Shown: one piece after another, positions 17,692 through 26,863 of the stretch
Numbering within the stretch: position 1 is the stretch's first letter
Layout of the letters: every line of letters starts with the position of its first letter
The notes under the pieces: generated by a model
Database searches by the model: none
What the model was told of the DNA's origin: nothing
What the model saw: the letters and a program-made list of their open reading frames with translations, nothing else
Assembly (NCBI GenBank): GCA_001870995.2
Contig: MLAV02000022.1
Span: forward strand, 8,210 to 72,209
Source of the DNA: Chitinophaga sp. CB10
Lineage (GTDB): Bacteria; Bacteroidota; Bacteroidia; Chitinophagales; Chitinophagaceae
Length of the DNA stretch: 64,000 bases
Reading direction: 5' to 3'
Translations under genes and position numbers: made by a program

Positions 17692-18437
17692 CGCCCAGGC
17701 GCGCTGCCCGCCGTATCCGAAACCCCTTTGTCCTTTTTCCACTGCTCAAAACTATTCTTGATATACAGCAGCAGATCATACTCCGAAGCATCGTTCAAAA
17801 ACTGGTAGGAGGGACGGTACTTATACATAAACGAATCCAGCTCCGGACTTTGCAATTTGGTCATCCGGCCCACCACTTCAGGGGAATAACGGTAATCGAT
17901 AAATTTTTCTTTTTCCCAGTACTGCAGCTGCTCTTTAAACTGCTCCTTACGCTGCCGCGCTTTGCTGGGTACCAGGTAAGTAAGTGCGGTAATAGGGTTA
18001 GCCGGCAGTGTCTTTAACACATCCATCGCCCCAGGCTTCTTGTAGTTGAAATAACGCTCATATTCAGCCCGCATCGCCAGGGAATCCTTATAGTGACTCT
18101 TCCCCTGCACATTCACGCCCCCCAGCTCATACAACCGCTTTGCCATCAGCACGTCAAACGTCGCATTCATACCCGGGGTCACAATTACTTTTGTAGCATA
18201 ACTTACCATGGAGAATTCCAACGTATCCCCCGGCATGGCCTCAATATAAAAACGGCCGTTCTCGGCACTGAGCGTACCGGTCATTGCCCGCTTATTTAAA
18301 ATGGAAACAAAGGGAATCCCCACTTTAGTATCCTGATCCGCCACCATACCAGATAATCTAACTTGTGCGACAGTATCCTGCAGGTTGATGAAAAAGAAAA
18401 GAAATAATGCTCCGATATATGCGTAAAAACGAATCAT
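17688..18437 (-). CDS. Secreted carboxypeptidase-regulatory-like domain protein
   Basis: I take the ATG at 18437 (249 residues, MIRFYAYIGALFLFFFINLQ). A TTG 15 bases upstream lies at or above the start site predicted from the perfect -7 box TAATTTTG at 18454-18461. After the signal peptide (cut near TVAQ) comes a CarbopepD_reg_2-like beta-sandwich at about residues 25-110 (VRLSGMVADQDTKVGIPFVS, GTLSAENGRFYI, DTLEFSMVSYAT). The second half is helical and charged (YFNYKKPGAMDVLKTLPANP) and ends in a Gly/Ser-rich tail. Proteins of this build are frequent in Bacteroidota and are thought to sit in the periplasm or at the outer membrane. The specific role is unknown. Confidence 0.8.
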   Translation of the reverse strand: MIRFYAYIGALFLFFFINLQDTVAQVRLSGMVADQDTKVGIPFVSILNKRAMTGTLSAENGRFYIEAMPGDTLEFSMVSYATKVIVTPGMNATFDVLMAKRLYELGGVNVQGKSHYKDSLAMRAEYERYFNYKKPGAMDVLKTLPANPITALTYLVPSKARQRKEQFKEQLQYWEKEKFIDYRYSPEVVGRMTKLQSPELDSFMYKYRPSYQFLNDASEYDLLLYIKNSFEQWKKDKGVSDTAGSAPGR

Positions 18438-18613
18438 GAACTGCGTTATCAACCAAAATTAAACTTCCACCCGCAAAAGAAACGTTAAAATGACTGCCGC
18501 CAAATCTTAAAATTTTCTAAATACGTGAGTGCCCCGCAACAAAATTATTAATTCTCAACCGGATAAATATATTATTAGTTATTTTTACCTCACTCAATCC
18601 AGTGAATTTATCT

Positions 18614-19552
18614 ATGTCCCAGAAAGTCATTTTTGCAACCCAACACTATCAGTACTTAAAAGACAGGCTCCTCGCTATCTCCGTTCCACAGTGGGAAAAC
18701 GGCGAGCTAGATATACGCGACTTCCCCGATGGTGAACACTACCACCGCATCCTCACCAATGTACGAAACCGCGAAGTTATCCTGTTGGGCGGCACAATCG
18801 ACGATAAGGAAACCCTGGAATTATACGACCTCGCCAGCGGTTGCATCCAGCTCGGCGCCTGCGCCATCACCATCGTTATCCCTTATTTCGGCTACTCCAC
18901 CATGGAAAGAGCCGTTAAATACGGGGAAATCGTAAAAGCCAAAACCAGGGCCGTACTCTTTTCCTCCCTGCCCCTCACCTCACAGGGTACGCAGGTGGTC
19001 ATGATTGACCTACATGTGGACGGTATTACACACTATTTCGAAAGCAACGTACGCCCCACCCACCTCTACGCTAAAGATTTTGTTAAAGATGCCGCCATGG
19101 AACTGGCAGATGGTACCCCCTTCGTCCTCGCCAGCACAGACGCCGGCCGCGCCAAATGGGTGGAATCCCTCGCCAACGACCTCCACGTGCCCGCCGCTTT
19201 CGTTTTCAAACGCCGCATCTCCGGCGAAGAAACCGCCATCACCGCCATCAGCGCCGATGTAAAAGATAAAACCGTAATCATCTACGATGATATGATCCGC
19301 ACCGGCGGCTCCCTCATCCACGCCGCCGAAGCCTACCGCGATGCCGGCGCCCGCGAAATATTCGTCATCACCACCCACGGCATCTTCGCCGGCAACGGGT
19401 TTCAGCGCATTAAAGACTCCGGCCTCATTAAAAAAATTATCTGCACCGATACCCACCCCAACGCCCTCACCATACAGGACGAAATGCTCGAAGTACGCTC
19501 CGTAGACCATCTCATCCTAAACTTCTTCGAAAGCAATAAGTTTGGCATGTAA
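18614..19552 (+). CDS. Ribose-phosphate pyrophosphokinase-like protein
   Basis: This would make PRPP from ribose-5-phosphate and ATP, the entry to nucleotide and histidine synthesis. I take the ATG at 18614 (312 residues, the usual PRPP synthetase length); an in-frame GTG four codons upstream is less likely. Visible signatures are FPDGEHYHRI near residue 40, PYFGYSTMERA (in place of the usual PY.GYARQDR), VMIDLHVDGITHYF, and the PRPP-binding loop IIYDDMIRTGGSLIHAA. The region usually reading PISAK is replaced by GEIVKAKTRAVLFSSL. It is therefore a divergent member, as Bacteroidota second copies often are. The main alternative is a phosphoribosyltransferase-like paralogue. Confidence 0.75.
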   Translation: MSQKVIFATQHYQYLKDRLLAISVPQWENGELDIRDFPDGEHYHRILTNVRNREVILLGGTIDDKETLELYDLASGCIQLGACAITIVIPYFGYSTMERAVKYGEIVKAKTRAVLFSSLPLTSQGTQVVMIDLHVDGITHYFESNVRPTHLYAKDFVKDAAMELADGTPFVLASTDAGRAKWVESLANDLHVPAAFVFKRRISGEETAITAISADVKDKTVIIYDDMIRTGGSLIHAAEAYRDAGAREIFVITTHGIFAGNGFQRIKDSGLIKKIICTDTHPNALTIQDEMLEVRSVDHLILNFFESNKFGM

Positions 19553-19658
19553 TTCGGTTGGCAGGCTATTTGTAAACAATCGTTTGCAGAGGGAATCATG
19601 CATAACTAAATCGTATTGCACAGGTTATCCCTGCATTTAATCATCCTGACTATTGCTC

Positions 19659-20111
19659 ATGCTGAATTTTCGTATAATCGAGTACGGTAGCTGCGACTAC
19701 CACGACATGGTAGCCTTACGTGATGAAATATTACGGAAACCACTGGGATTAACATTCTCGGAAGATTATCTGCAAAAGGAAATCAATGATGTACTGATTG
19801 GCGCATTCTACACTGAAAACAATTCAACATCCATAGTCGGCTGTTGTATCCTCACGCCTTCCTCCACGGAAGAAAATGTGGTGCAGCTCCGCCAGATGGC
19901 TGTAGCCTCCAATGTTCAGAGAAAAGGTATCGGCTCGGATATCATCTCCTACGCCGAAGACCTCGCACGCAACGATGGTTTTAAAGTATTGATGATGCAT
20001 GCGCGGAAAGAAGCCGCAGGCTTCTACCAAAAACTCGGCTACGCCATCACTGGAAACGAATTCACAGAAGTAGGCATACCTCACTTTGAAATGCGGAAAA
20101 ACCTGAATTAA
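19659..20111 (+). CDS. GNAT family N-acetyltransferase
   Basis: The 150-residue protein is a single GNAT domain, which transfers an acetyl group from acetyl-CoA to an amine. The acetyl-CoA-binding motif A is clear (QLRQMAVASNVQRKGIGSDI, R/Q-x-x-G-x-G/A type), followed by LMMHARKEAAGFYQKLGY, the usual motif B. I use the ATG at 19659, though an in-frame TTG lies two codons upstream. It stands between the PRPP synthetase-like gene (106 bp upstream) and the SusC gene, all on the same strand. The substrate is not predictable. Confidence 0.85.
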   Translation: MLNFRIIEYGSCDYHDMVALRDEILRKPLGLTFSEDYLQKEINDVLIGAFYTENNSTSIVGCCILTPSSTEENVVQLRQMAVASNVQRKGIGSDIISYAEDLARNDGFKVLMMHARKEAAGFYQKLGYAITGNEFTEVGIPHFEMRKNLN

Positions 20112-20121
20112 AATTTTTTTT

Positions 20122-20145
20122 GCCCTCAAACCCATTGTAGAGGGC
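20122..20145. repeat. Hairpin GCCCTC/GAGGGC
   Basis: A 6-bp perfect stem with a 12-base loop lies just after the acetyltransferase stop. It is preceded by eight T on the plus strand but not followed by a T-run on either strand, so it is not a standard intrinsic terminator. Confidence 0.4.
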
Positions 20146-20158
20146 CACTTGATTGTAT

Positions 20159-20191
20159 AGTTATATTGATAGATCAAATGCCAATATAACT
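20159..20191. promoter_or_regulatory. 10-bp inverted repeat upstream of susC-like gene
   Basis: AGTTATATTG (20159-20168) and CAATATAACT (20182-20191) are perfectly complementary, with a 13-base spacer. It sits 62 bases before the ATG of the SusC-like gene. It could be an operator for a dimeric regulator or a leader hairpin. No regulator gene of the usual SusR or anti-sigma type is adjacent. Confidence 0.45.
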
Positions 20192-20252
20192 GTAGGCGAC
20201 TAAGACCGTTTTTAGCGTCTAAAAATTTTGTAACCAAATCGTGCATTATAAA

Positions 20253-23200
20253 ATGAGAAGCCAAGTACTAGCCTGGTTGGGGCTGTGCTATGCCCTTTTC
20301 TGCTATACCTCCAGCAGCGCATACACAATCCCGCATGGGTACCTGCATATCCGGCAGCAAAAGGATACCACTACCCCGGTAGTAGTAAAACCAGCCGCTG
20401 ATACTACTCCTGTAAAAACCGCAAAGGACACAACGAAACCCGCTCCTGTAAAGGAAGCTGACACCACCAAACCCACTCCTGTAAAGGACACTGCCACATC
20501 GCAGCAGGATACCACCAAACCCAAAACTCCTGCCGCCACACAGCCCAAACAGGACACCGGCCTTATCCTTCCTCCCGACGAAAAAACCGCTAAGGAAGAA
20601 GTAAATAAATTTAACCTGATCGGCACCATCAAAGATGATGCAGGCACTGCCATTCCAGGCGCCATGATCAAAAATAAAAAAACCGGCGCCGTAGCACAAT
20701 CTACACCCGCCGGCACCTACACCATCAAAGCCGCTATCAACGATACCATACTGGTTAGCGCTCCTACCTTTGCCGAACAAACAATTCCTGTTACAAAACG
20801 CGGCGAAATCAACGTACAGCTCTCGCCCGTAAGCGCAGGAAAAAAAGTGCTCAACGAAGTAGTAGTAACCGCACTCGGTATTAAAAAGAACCCGCGCAGC
20901 GTCGGATACGCCATGTCCGAAGTTACCGGCAACTCCGTACAGGAAGCCAAAGAAGTCAACTTCGTCAATGCCCTCAGCGGTAAAGTACCCGGCCTCCAGG
21001 TAAATACCAACACCGGCTCCATGGGCGGCTCCTCTAAAATCACTATCCGCGGCGTTAAATCCATCCTCGGGGATAACAACGCCTTCTTCGTGGTAGACGG
21101 TGTGCCGATCATGAACACCAATACCAACCAGGGCGGACAGCTCAACGGCGGCGGCGGTTACGACTACGGTAGCCCCCTGCAGGACATCAACCCGGAAGAC
21201 ATCGATAACATCTCCGTGCTCAAAGGCGCTGCTGCTACTGCCCTCTACGGCAGCCGCGGCGCAAACGGCGTGCTCCTGCTCTCCACCAAAAAACGCCCGG
21301 ATGCAGAAGGCGGTATCGGCGTAACCTACTCCCTCAACGCACAAATGGACCAGGTGTATGTACTGCCCAAATACCAGAACATGTACGGCGGCGGCGGCAA
21401 CGGCCTCTTCGATACGCTCTACTATAACCAACACCCGGAAGGATTCCTGAACGAACAAAGCGCTACCTACGACGATAACAACGGTAAAGGACGCTACGAC
21501 CTCATGCCCCAGTACTACGAAGACCAATCCTGGGGACCTAAGCTGGAAGGCCAGATCATCCGCCCTTACTGGTCATGGGGTAAAAACAAAAACAATCCTT
21601 TCTTCGGCCAAACCACCGCATGGGTGGCCCAGCCAAACAACGTAAAGAATTTCTATAAAACCGGTGTAACCATCACCAACAATATCGCCATGAGCGGCGC
21701 AAACGATAAAGGCGCTTTCCGCCTCTCCTATGGCAACATGGACCAGAAATTCGTACTGCCTAACTCCACGCTCAAACGCAACAACCTTTCCTTCAACGGA
21801 AACTATAAATTAACCAAAGGCCTCACCGCCACCGCAGCGTTGAACTATAGCTCGCTCAGCGCCAAAGGCCGCCCGGGTACCGGCTTCACCGGCCCTAACC
21901 CCACCCTCCAGTTCACCATGTACGGCCAACGCCAGCTGGAACTGGATAAGGAAAAAATCTACCAGTATCCTGACGGCTCCCAGATGACCTGGAACCGCCG
22001 CGCATGGAACAACGATACCATGTCCTCCAGCAACGGCCCTTACTGGAACCGCTATATGGACTACGAAACGGATAGCCGTAACCGTATGTTCGGTTACGCC
22101 GGCCTCGACCTCGACGCTACCAAATGGCTCACCCTCCGCGGCCGCGTGTACATGGATGATTATAACCAACTCGAAGAAGAAAGAACGGCGAAAGACTACC
22201 TCGTAGGCGGCTACATCAAACGTATCCGCACCTCCCGCGAACTCAACTACGAACTGACCGCCAACGCGCATAAAGAATTCGGGAAGGACTTCCTCCTCAA
22301 CGCTACCGTAGGGGGTAATATCATGCACCGCAAATGGACTACCACCGGCGGTTCTACCAACGGCGGACTGATCACCCCGGGCGTGTACAACCTCGCCAAT
22401 AGCGTGTCCCCGGCTACGCCAATCGATGACTACTTCGAAAAACAAATCAACTCCGTTTTTGCTACCGCCAACCTGGGATACAAAAACTTACTGTTCCTGG
22501 ACCTGACCGGCCGCAGCGACTGGAGCTCCACCCTGCTGAAAGGAAATAACCAGTATTTTTACCCGTCAGCATCCCTGTCTTTCGTGTTCTCCGACCTGCT
22601 GAAAGACTGGACCTGGCTCAGCTTCGGTAAAATCAGGGGAAGCGTGGCAGCCGTAGGTAACGACGCCGATCCTTACCGCCTGTATGATACCTACCAGTTC
22701 GTACAGCCTTTCGGTAACAACCCGATCAATACTTTCAACCCTACCAAAAATAACCTGGACCTCAAGCCTGAACGTACTTCAGAATTTGAAACCGGTATTG
22801 AACTCAAATTCCTCGATAATCGTATAGGCGTTGACTTTACCTACTACGATAAAACCACCAAAGATCAGCTGCTGCCATTGCAAATCCCTGCTGCAACCGG
22901 CTATACCAGCACTTTCGTAAACGGTGGCAGCGTGCAGAACAAGGGAGTGGAAATAGGCGTGAACCTCAACCCGATCCGCCTCAAAAACGGATTCCGCTGG
23001 GATATCAACGCCAACCTGGCCCGCAACCGCAATAAACTGCTCAACATGAATGTAGCGCAGTACGACCTGTCCCTCCCAATGCTAACCATCGGTACGGACA
23101 GACGCACGCAGAAAGTATCCGTAGTCGCCAAAGTAGGAGAGCCCCTGGGTACGCTCATGGGTACGGATTATGTGTACGATGCCAACGGTAACCGCATCGT

Positions 23201-23786
23201 AGACGCTGCTACCGGCTACTATAAGGTAAGTGAAATCAAACCTATCGGTAACGCCTATCCGGACTATGTAGGCGGTATCACCAACAGCTTCAGCTATAAA
23301 GGTATCTACCTCTCTGCCCTGGTAGATTTCCAGAAAGGCGGCAACTTCTTCTCCTACACCAACCTCTACGGGGAAAAGTCAGGTCTGCTGGAAAGCACCG
23401 TAGCCAATAATATCCGCGAAACCGGTATCGTAGTGCCCGGCGTTACCGAGGATGGCAAACCTAATGAGAAAGTGATCACCGCCAAGGATCATTTCAACTT
23501 CAACGGCGGTAACGTGATCAGTAAAGCTAACCTCTACGACGCCAGCTACATCTACCTCCGCGAAGTGAAAATCGGTTATAACCTGCCGGAAGCATGGTAC
23601 AAAAAGATCAAGGCACAGGCTGCCCGGCTGTCTTTCTACGGCCGTAACCTCTGGCTGATCAAGTCAAACGCGCCAAATGTGGATCCTTCCAACATCCTCA
23701 ATTCCGCTTCCAATGTGCAGGGTATTGAAGGCGGCGCATTGCCTTCCCTCAGATCGCTCGGTGTTAACCTGAATGTTTCATTCTAA
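20253..23786 (+). CDS. SusC/RagA family TonB-linked outer-membrane transporter
   Basis: It imports oligomeric nutrients (glycans or peptides) across the outer membrane using TonB energy, with the SusD-like lipoprotein as lid. I choose the ATG at 20253 over the GTG at 20241 because it directly precedes the signal peptide MRSQVLAWLGLCYALFCYTS; this gives 1177 residues. Order: signal peptide; an unusual Thr/Lys/Pro-rich spacer at about 35-110 with DTTKP repeats; a carboxypeptidase-regulatory domain at about 120-200 (NLIGTIKDDAGTAIPGA); plug (EVVVTALGIKKN, NALSGKVPGLQV, ITIRGVKSI, FFVVDGVPI, GAAATALYGSRGANGV); and a C-terminal barrel ending GVNLNVSF with terminal Phe. The susD-like gene follows after 13 bp. 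No glycoside hydrolase or peptidase is adjacent, so the substrate cannot be guessed. Confidence 0.95.
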   Translation: MRSQVLAWLGLCYALFCYTSSSAYTIPHGYLHIRQQKDTTTPVVVKPAADTTPVKTAKDTTKPAPVKEADTTKPTPVKDTATSQQDTTKPKTPAATQPKQDTGLILPPDEKTAKEEVNKFNLIGTIKDDAGTAIPGAMIKNKKTGAVAQSTPAGTYTIKAAINDTILVSAPTFAEQTIPVTKRGEINVQLSPVSAGKKVLNEVVVTALGIKKNPRSVGYAMSEVTGNSVQEAKEVNFVNALSGKVPGLQVNTNTGSMGGSSKITIRGVKSILGDNNAFFVVDGVPIMNTNTNQGGQLNGGGGYDYGSPLQDINPEDIDNISVLKGAAATALYGSRGANGVLLLSTKKRPDAEGGIGVTYSLNAQMDQVYVLPKYQNMYGGGGNGLFDTLYYNQHPEGFLNEQSATYDDNNGKGRYDLMPQYYEDQSWGPKLEGQIIRPYWSWGKNKNNPFFGQTTAWVAQPNNVKNFYKTGVTITNNIAMSGANDKGAFRLSYGNMDQKFVLPNSTLKRNNLSFNGNYKLTKGLTATAALNYSSLSAKGRPGTGFTGPNPTLQFTMYGQRQLELDKEKIYQYPDGSQMTWNRRAWNNDTMSSSNGPYWNRYMDYETDSRNRMFGYAGLDLDATKWLTLRGRVYMDDYNQLEEERTAKDYLVGGYIKRIRTSRELNYELTANAHKEFGKDFLLNATVGGNIMHRKWTTTGGSTNGGLITPGVYNLANSVSPATPIDDYFEKQINSVFATANLGYKNLLFLDLTGRSDWSSTLLKGNNQYFYPSASLSFVFSDLLKDWTWLSFGKIRGSVAAVGNDADPYRLYDTYQFVQPFGNNPINTFNPTKNNLDLKPERTSEFETGIELKFLDNRIGVDFTYYDKTTKDQLLPLQIPAATGYTSTFVNGGSVQNKGVEIGVNLNPIRLKNGFRWDINANLARNRNKLLNMNVAQYDLSLPMLTIGTDRRTQKVSVVAKVGEPLGTLMGTDYVYDANGNRIVDAATGYYKVSEIKPIGNAYPDYVGGITNSFSYKGIYLSALVDFQKGGNFFSYTNLYGEKSGLLESTVANNIRETGIVVPGVTEDGKPNEKVITAKDHFNFNGGNVISKANLYDASYIYLREVKIGYNLPEAWYKKIKAQAARLSFYGRNLWLIKSNAPNVDPSNILNSASNVQGIEGGALPSLRSLGVNLNVSF

Positions 23787-23799
23787 ATTTTTTGTGAAG

Positions 23800-25284
23800 A
23801 TGAAAAACAAACTTTTTAAATATAGCAGCGTAGCCTTGTTAGTAAGCGCGATGATTTTTTCCGGTTGTAAAAAGCTGGACGAAATGAACCGTGACCCAAC
23901 TAAACCCACCACTACCCAGCCGCAATACCTGCTTACCGGCGCGCAGAAAACCGCTATGGACATGCTTTACAGCGGTCTCCAAAATGGTTACATCGCCATG
24001 CAGTACGCGCAGTTCTGGACCGGCAACTCCCGCACCAACGATGCGCAGTTCCAGCTGGATGAAGGTAACAACGCCGCGCTGTGGAATAACCTGTACAGTC
24101 AGTCCCTCCACAACCTGGATGACCTGATCAAGCAAAACAATTCCAAAACCGATAAAACCGGCGTGCCTAACCAGAACGCCATCGCCATGATCATGAAAGC
24201 ATGGATCTTCCAGATCCTGGCGGATACCTACGGCAACGTGCCCTATTCCGCGGCATTTAACGTTACCACCGATATCACGCCGGCATACGACGATGCGCAG
24301 GCTATCTACAAATCCCTGGTAGATTCCCTCGAGCAACAAATCACCCTGCTCGACGAATCCCAGATCAGCTTCAACTCCGGCGATATCATCTACAACGGGA
24401 AAGTAGGTTCCTGGAAAAAACTGGCCCACTCCCTGCTGCTGCGTATAGGCATCCGCATGGCGGACGCAAATCCGCAGCTGGCGCAGCAACTCATCGAAAA
24501 GCATTATAAGGATGCCTTTACTAGCAACGCCGATAATGCCCAGTTCGCCTATCAAAGCGTGGCGCCAAACAAATTCCCTTACAACGAATCAGAAAGGGAA
24601 CTCAGTGAATTCTTTGTAACATCCACGCTGACGGATTACATGAAGAGCGTCAGCGATCCGCGGCTGAATATCTACGCGCGCCCCGCCAGGAACTCCGATA
24701 CCATCAAAGGCATGCCTTACGGTACTTCCAGCTCCGACCCCAGCCGCTTAACGCCCAACGAATACTCATTCCCCGGCACGCAGATCTATAGCGCTACCAT
24801 GCCAGGTATCCTGATGACGTATTCCGAAGTGGAATTCATCCTCGCGGAAGCAGCCGCCAGAGGCTGGAACGTAGGCGATGCCAAAACCCATTACGAAAAC
24901 GGCGTACGGGCCTCTATCGACTACTGGCGCACGCTTGCCAAAACGGATATCCCCGATGCGGCCATCAACGCATATCTCACCCGCGTGCCATACAATGCGG
25001 CCGACTGGCGCAACGTCATCGGCACCCAAAAATGGCTCTCGTTATATCCGCAAGGCTTCCAGGCCTGGTTTGAGCGCACCCGCCTGCATTTCGCCAAACC
25101 CGGCGGCCAGGCGCTGTTCATCAAACCGGTATCCGGCTCCGTGGACCCCAGCGTAACCATGGTGCCCTACCGCCTCACTTACCTGGTATCTGAAGCCACG
25201 CAAAACGCGGCCAATTACACCAAAGCCGCCGAAGCAATCGGTGGGGATAAAAAAGGAACACCACTCTGGTATAATAAATACTAG
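23800..25284 (+). CDS. SusD/RagB-like outer-membrane lipoprotein
   Basis: This is the surface lipoprotein partner of the SusC-like transporter and captures the substrate. I use the ATG at 23800 (494 residues). The upstream in-frame ATG at 23773 lies inside the susC coding end and would spoil the signal. The lipobox is IFSGC with acylated C23, followed by KK. The TPR-like helical scaffold and the features of the SusD_2 subfamily are visible: AWIFQILADTYGNVPYSAA, GKVGSWKKLAHSLLLRIGIR and MTYSEVEFILAEAAARGWN. It ends in GTPLWYNKY. A strong terminator follows at 25318, so susC and susD form a two-gene operon. Confidence 0.93.
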   Translation: MKNKLFKYSSVALLVSAMIFSGCKKLDEMNRDPTKPTTTQPQYLLTGAQKTAMDMLYSGLQNGYIAMQYAQFWTGNSRTNDAQFQLDEGNNAALWNNLYSQSLHNLDDLIKQNNSKTDKTGVPNQNAIAMIMKAWIFQILADTYGNVPYSAAFNVTTDITPAYDDAQAIYKSLVDSLEQQITLLDESQISFNSGDIIYNGKVGSWKKLAHSLLLRIGIRMADANPQLAQQLIEKHYKDAFTSNADNAQFAYQSVAPNKFPYNESERELSEFFVTSTLTDYMKSVSDPRLNIYARPARNSDTIKGMPYGTSSSDPSRLTPNEYSFPGTQIYSATMPGILMTYSEVEFILAEAAARGWNVGDAKTHYENGVRASIDYWRTLAKTDIPDAAINAYLTRVPYNAADWRNVIGTQKWLSLYPQGFQAWFERTRLHFAKPGGQALFIKPVSGSVDPSVTMVPYRLTYLVSEATQNAANYTKAAEAIGGDKKGTPLWYNKY

Positions 25285-25317
25285 TCAACGCATAACTAAC
25301 ACAACTACAATCAACAG

Positions 25318-25353
25318 CGCCCGGACGCAGCATTCTCGCTGCTCCGGGCGTTT
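25318..25353 (+). terminator. Terminator of the susCD-like operon
   Basis: CGCCCGGA and TCCGGGCG form the outer stem and GCAGC/GCTGC extends it inward around a short loop, followed by GTTTCCC. The T-run is weak, but the stem is strong and lies 34 bp after the susD-like stop. Confidence 0.65.
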
Positions 25354-25446
25354 CCCATTTAAAGGCCACGCTTCCGTTTATCTGCTCCCGCTTTTCTGAT
25401 ACGCGCCTATGTTATATCTTTAACGCAACCTATATTCATTAGTAGC

Positions 25447-26160
25447 ATGATTAGAAAAATCTCGTGCCTGCTGATGGTGGCATTCTTATGTCAAACCGCC
25501 ACCGCACAGGATATGACGCACGTTTATCAACACTGGTACACGTACTTTGGTACGGCTAAGCTCAACGGCAAATTCGCAATTCCTTTCGATGTGCAGCTCC
25601 GCCTGCGGGACGGCTTCAGCGACAAAGGGCAGCTCCTGGTCCGCGGGGGCCTGCAGTACTCGCTTAACAAACAACACCACATCCTCCTGGGATACGCCTA
25701 CGTGCCCACGTACAACGGCACCGCGGACGCCTGGCTGCCGGAACACCGCATTTTCCAGCAGTACATCTACAAGGCTTCCCAGGTAGATATGACGCACCGT
25801 TTCCGCCTGGAACAGCGCTGGGTAGGGCAGCCGAATGCCGCCGCTCCCTTTAAGCCCGTGGAGGACTGGAAATACGGAAACAGGGCCCGGTATTTCAACC
25901 GCACCGTACTGCCTTTCCAAAAAAAAGCCGCCACACCCTATGTAGCCTTGCAGGAGGAAATCTTTCTGAATCTCTGGGGTAACGAGATAAACAATATTCT
26001 ATTTGATCAAAACCGCTTCCTGGTGGCCATCGGCTACCAGTTCAAGCCCGATCTGCGGGTCGACGTCGGCTATATGAACCAGCTGGTACAGGTCAATTCC
26101 GGCGCTGAAACCATGAACCACATCCTGCACTTCAGCGTTTTCCACAATTTTAAATTGTAA
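25447..26160 (+). CDS. DUF2490 family secreted or outer-membrane protein
   Basis: The 237-residue protein has signal peptide MIRKISCLLMVAFLCQTATA. A compact beta-barrel-like sequence follows with the DUF2490 look: WYTYFGTAKLNGKFAIPFD, VQLRLRDGF, LVRGGLQYSLNKQHHILLGY, RFRLEQRWVG and a last strand HILHFSVFHNFKL. Proteins of this family are predicted outer-membrane barrels of unknown role. It is a single gene after the susCD terminator and has a near-consensus -7 box (TATCTTTA) in its upstream gap. Confidence 0.85.
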   Translation: MIRKISCLLMVAFLCQTATAQDMTHVYQHWYTYFGTAKLNGKFAIPFDVQLRLRDGFSDKGQLLVRGGLQYSLNKQHHILLGYAYVPTYNGTADAWLPEHRIFQQYIYKASQVDMTHRFRLEQRWVGQPNAAAPFKPVEDWKYGNRARYFNRTVLPFQKKAATPYVALQEEIFLNLWGNEINNILFDQNRFLVAIGYQFKPDLRVDVGYMNQLVQVNSGAETMNHILHFSVFHNFKL

Positions 26161-26170
26161 ATTTTTTATA

Positions 26171-26213
26171 TCCTATGGAGAGATCTAAGGCCGCGCCGGG
26201 TATCTCCATAGGA
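26171..26213. repeat. 11-bp perfect inverted repeat in a GC-rich spacer
   Basis: TCCTATGGAGA (26171-26181) and TCTCCATAGGA (26203-26213) are exact complements around a 21-base GC-rich loop. No T-run follows on either strand. It forms the left end of a 200-bp gene-free, GC-rich piece between two converging genes, and may be a REP-like element. Confidence 0.5.
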
Positions 26214-26365
26214 ACCTCCGGCTTTCGTCCGGCTGCATATGCCATGACTGACCGTGCCTCCTTAGGGCCGGCTTCGGGGTAAAACGCCTGAAATCTAAAT
26301 GCTGCCTGGGAAAACCATAAATGTACGCTGCCGAACAAATCCCTCCCTGCGGGCAATAACCCGTT

Positions 26366-26845
26366 CTACTCAATCTTCTCCCTCAGCAACCGCACGCACC
26401 CCTCATACTGCTCTTCGGAGTTAAAAGCGCTGGCAGGAATCAAAAAGAAAGTCTTCTTGTCGCGATAGAGGTAAATAAACTTCTTGGTGTCCACCACCCT
26501 GGAAAACTTGTTCCAGCTGATAGCGCGTTCATGATAGGAAGACCCAGTGGAAATCAACATCCCGTCGTCTTCGAACTTCAGACGGATATCGTCCTTGAAG
26601 GTAGCGGCACGACTATAAATGGAGAGGGGGAGTAAAAACCAGAAAATCCAGGTAAGCACCAGGATCATGACGGTTATGCCTGTTAAGGCCCCGATAGTTA
26701 CAAGATTGAAGAAATATCCGGCGAAAGTAGCCAGCAGGAAGATGATAATGGTGTTGCGAAAAACCTTGATTTCGCCACGATGCATAAAATGGTACCGTAA
26801 TGCACTCAACACCTCGCCTTTATTGTAATTAAATTCTACATGCAT
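26366..26845 (-). CDS. YcxB-like membrane protein
   Basis: The 159-residue protein begins MHVEFNYNKGEVLSALRYH. Two adjacent transmembrane helices lie at about residues 32-50 and 54-75 (TIIIFLLATFAGYFFNLV, GITVMILVLTWIFWFLLPL). A C-terminal soluble beta domain of YcxB type follows (IRLKFEDDGMLIS, ISWNKFSRVVDTKKFIYLY, KKTFFLIPASAF). It is anchored in the inner membrane; the family function is unknown. It follows the small secreted gene by 18 bp on the same strand, so they are probably co-transcribed. Confidence 0.8.
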   Translation of the reverse strand: MHVEFNYNKGEVLSALRYHFMHRGEIKVFRNTIIIFLLATFAGYFFNLVTIGALTGITVMILVLTWIFWFLLPLSIYSRAATFKDDIRLKFEDDGMLISTGSSYHERAISWNKFSRVVDTKKFIYLYRDKKTFFLIPASAFNSEEQYEGCVRLLREKIE

Positions 26846-26863
26846 TACCGAATGCCACCAGGT

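Noticed and set aside
18602..18613. GTG start for the PRPP synthetase-like gene
   Set aside because: The ATG at 18614 gives the family's usual N-terminus and length.
20268..21527. A 419-codon open frame on the minus strand opposite the susC-like gene
   Set aside because: It is the mirror of the GC-rich susC coding sequence; its translation is Val/Gly/Phe-rich low complexity with no domain, while the plus-strand frame is a clear transporter.
26150..26373. Short minus-strand frames of about 62-68 codons in the GC-rich spacer
   Set aside because: They overlap the palindrome and the end of the DUF2490 gene, lack a ribosome site and signal, and show no family resemblance.
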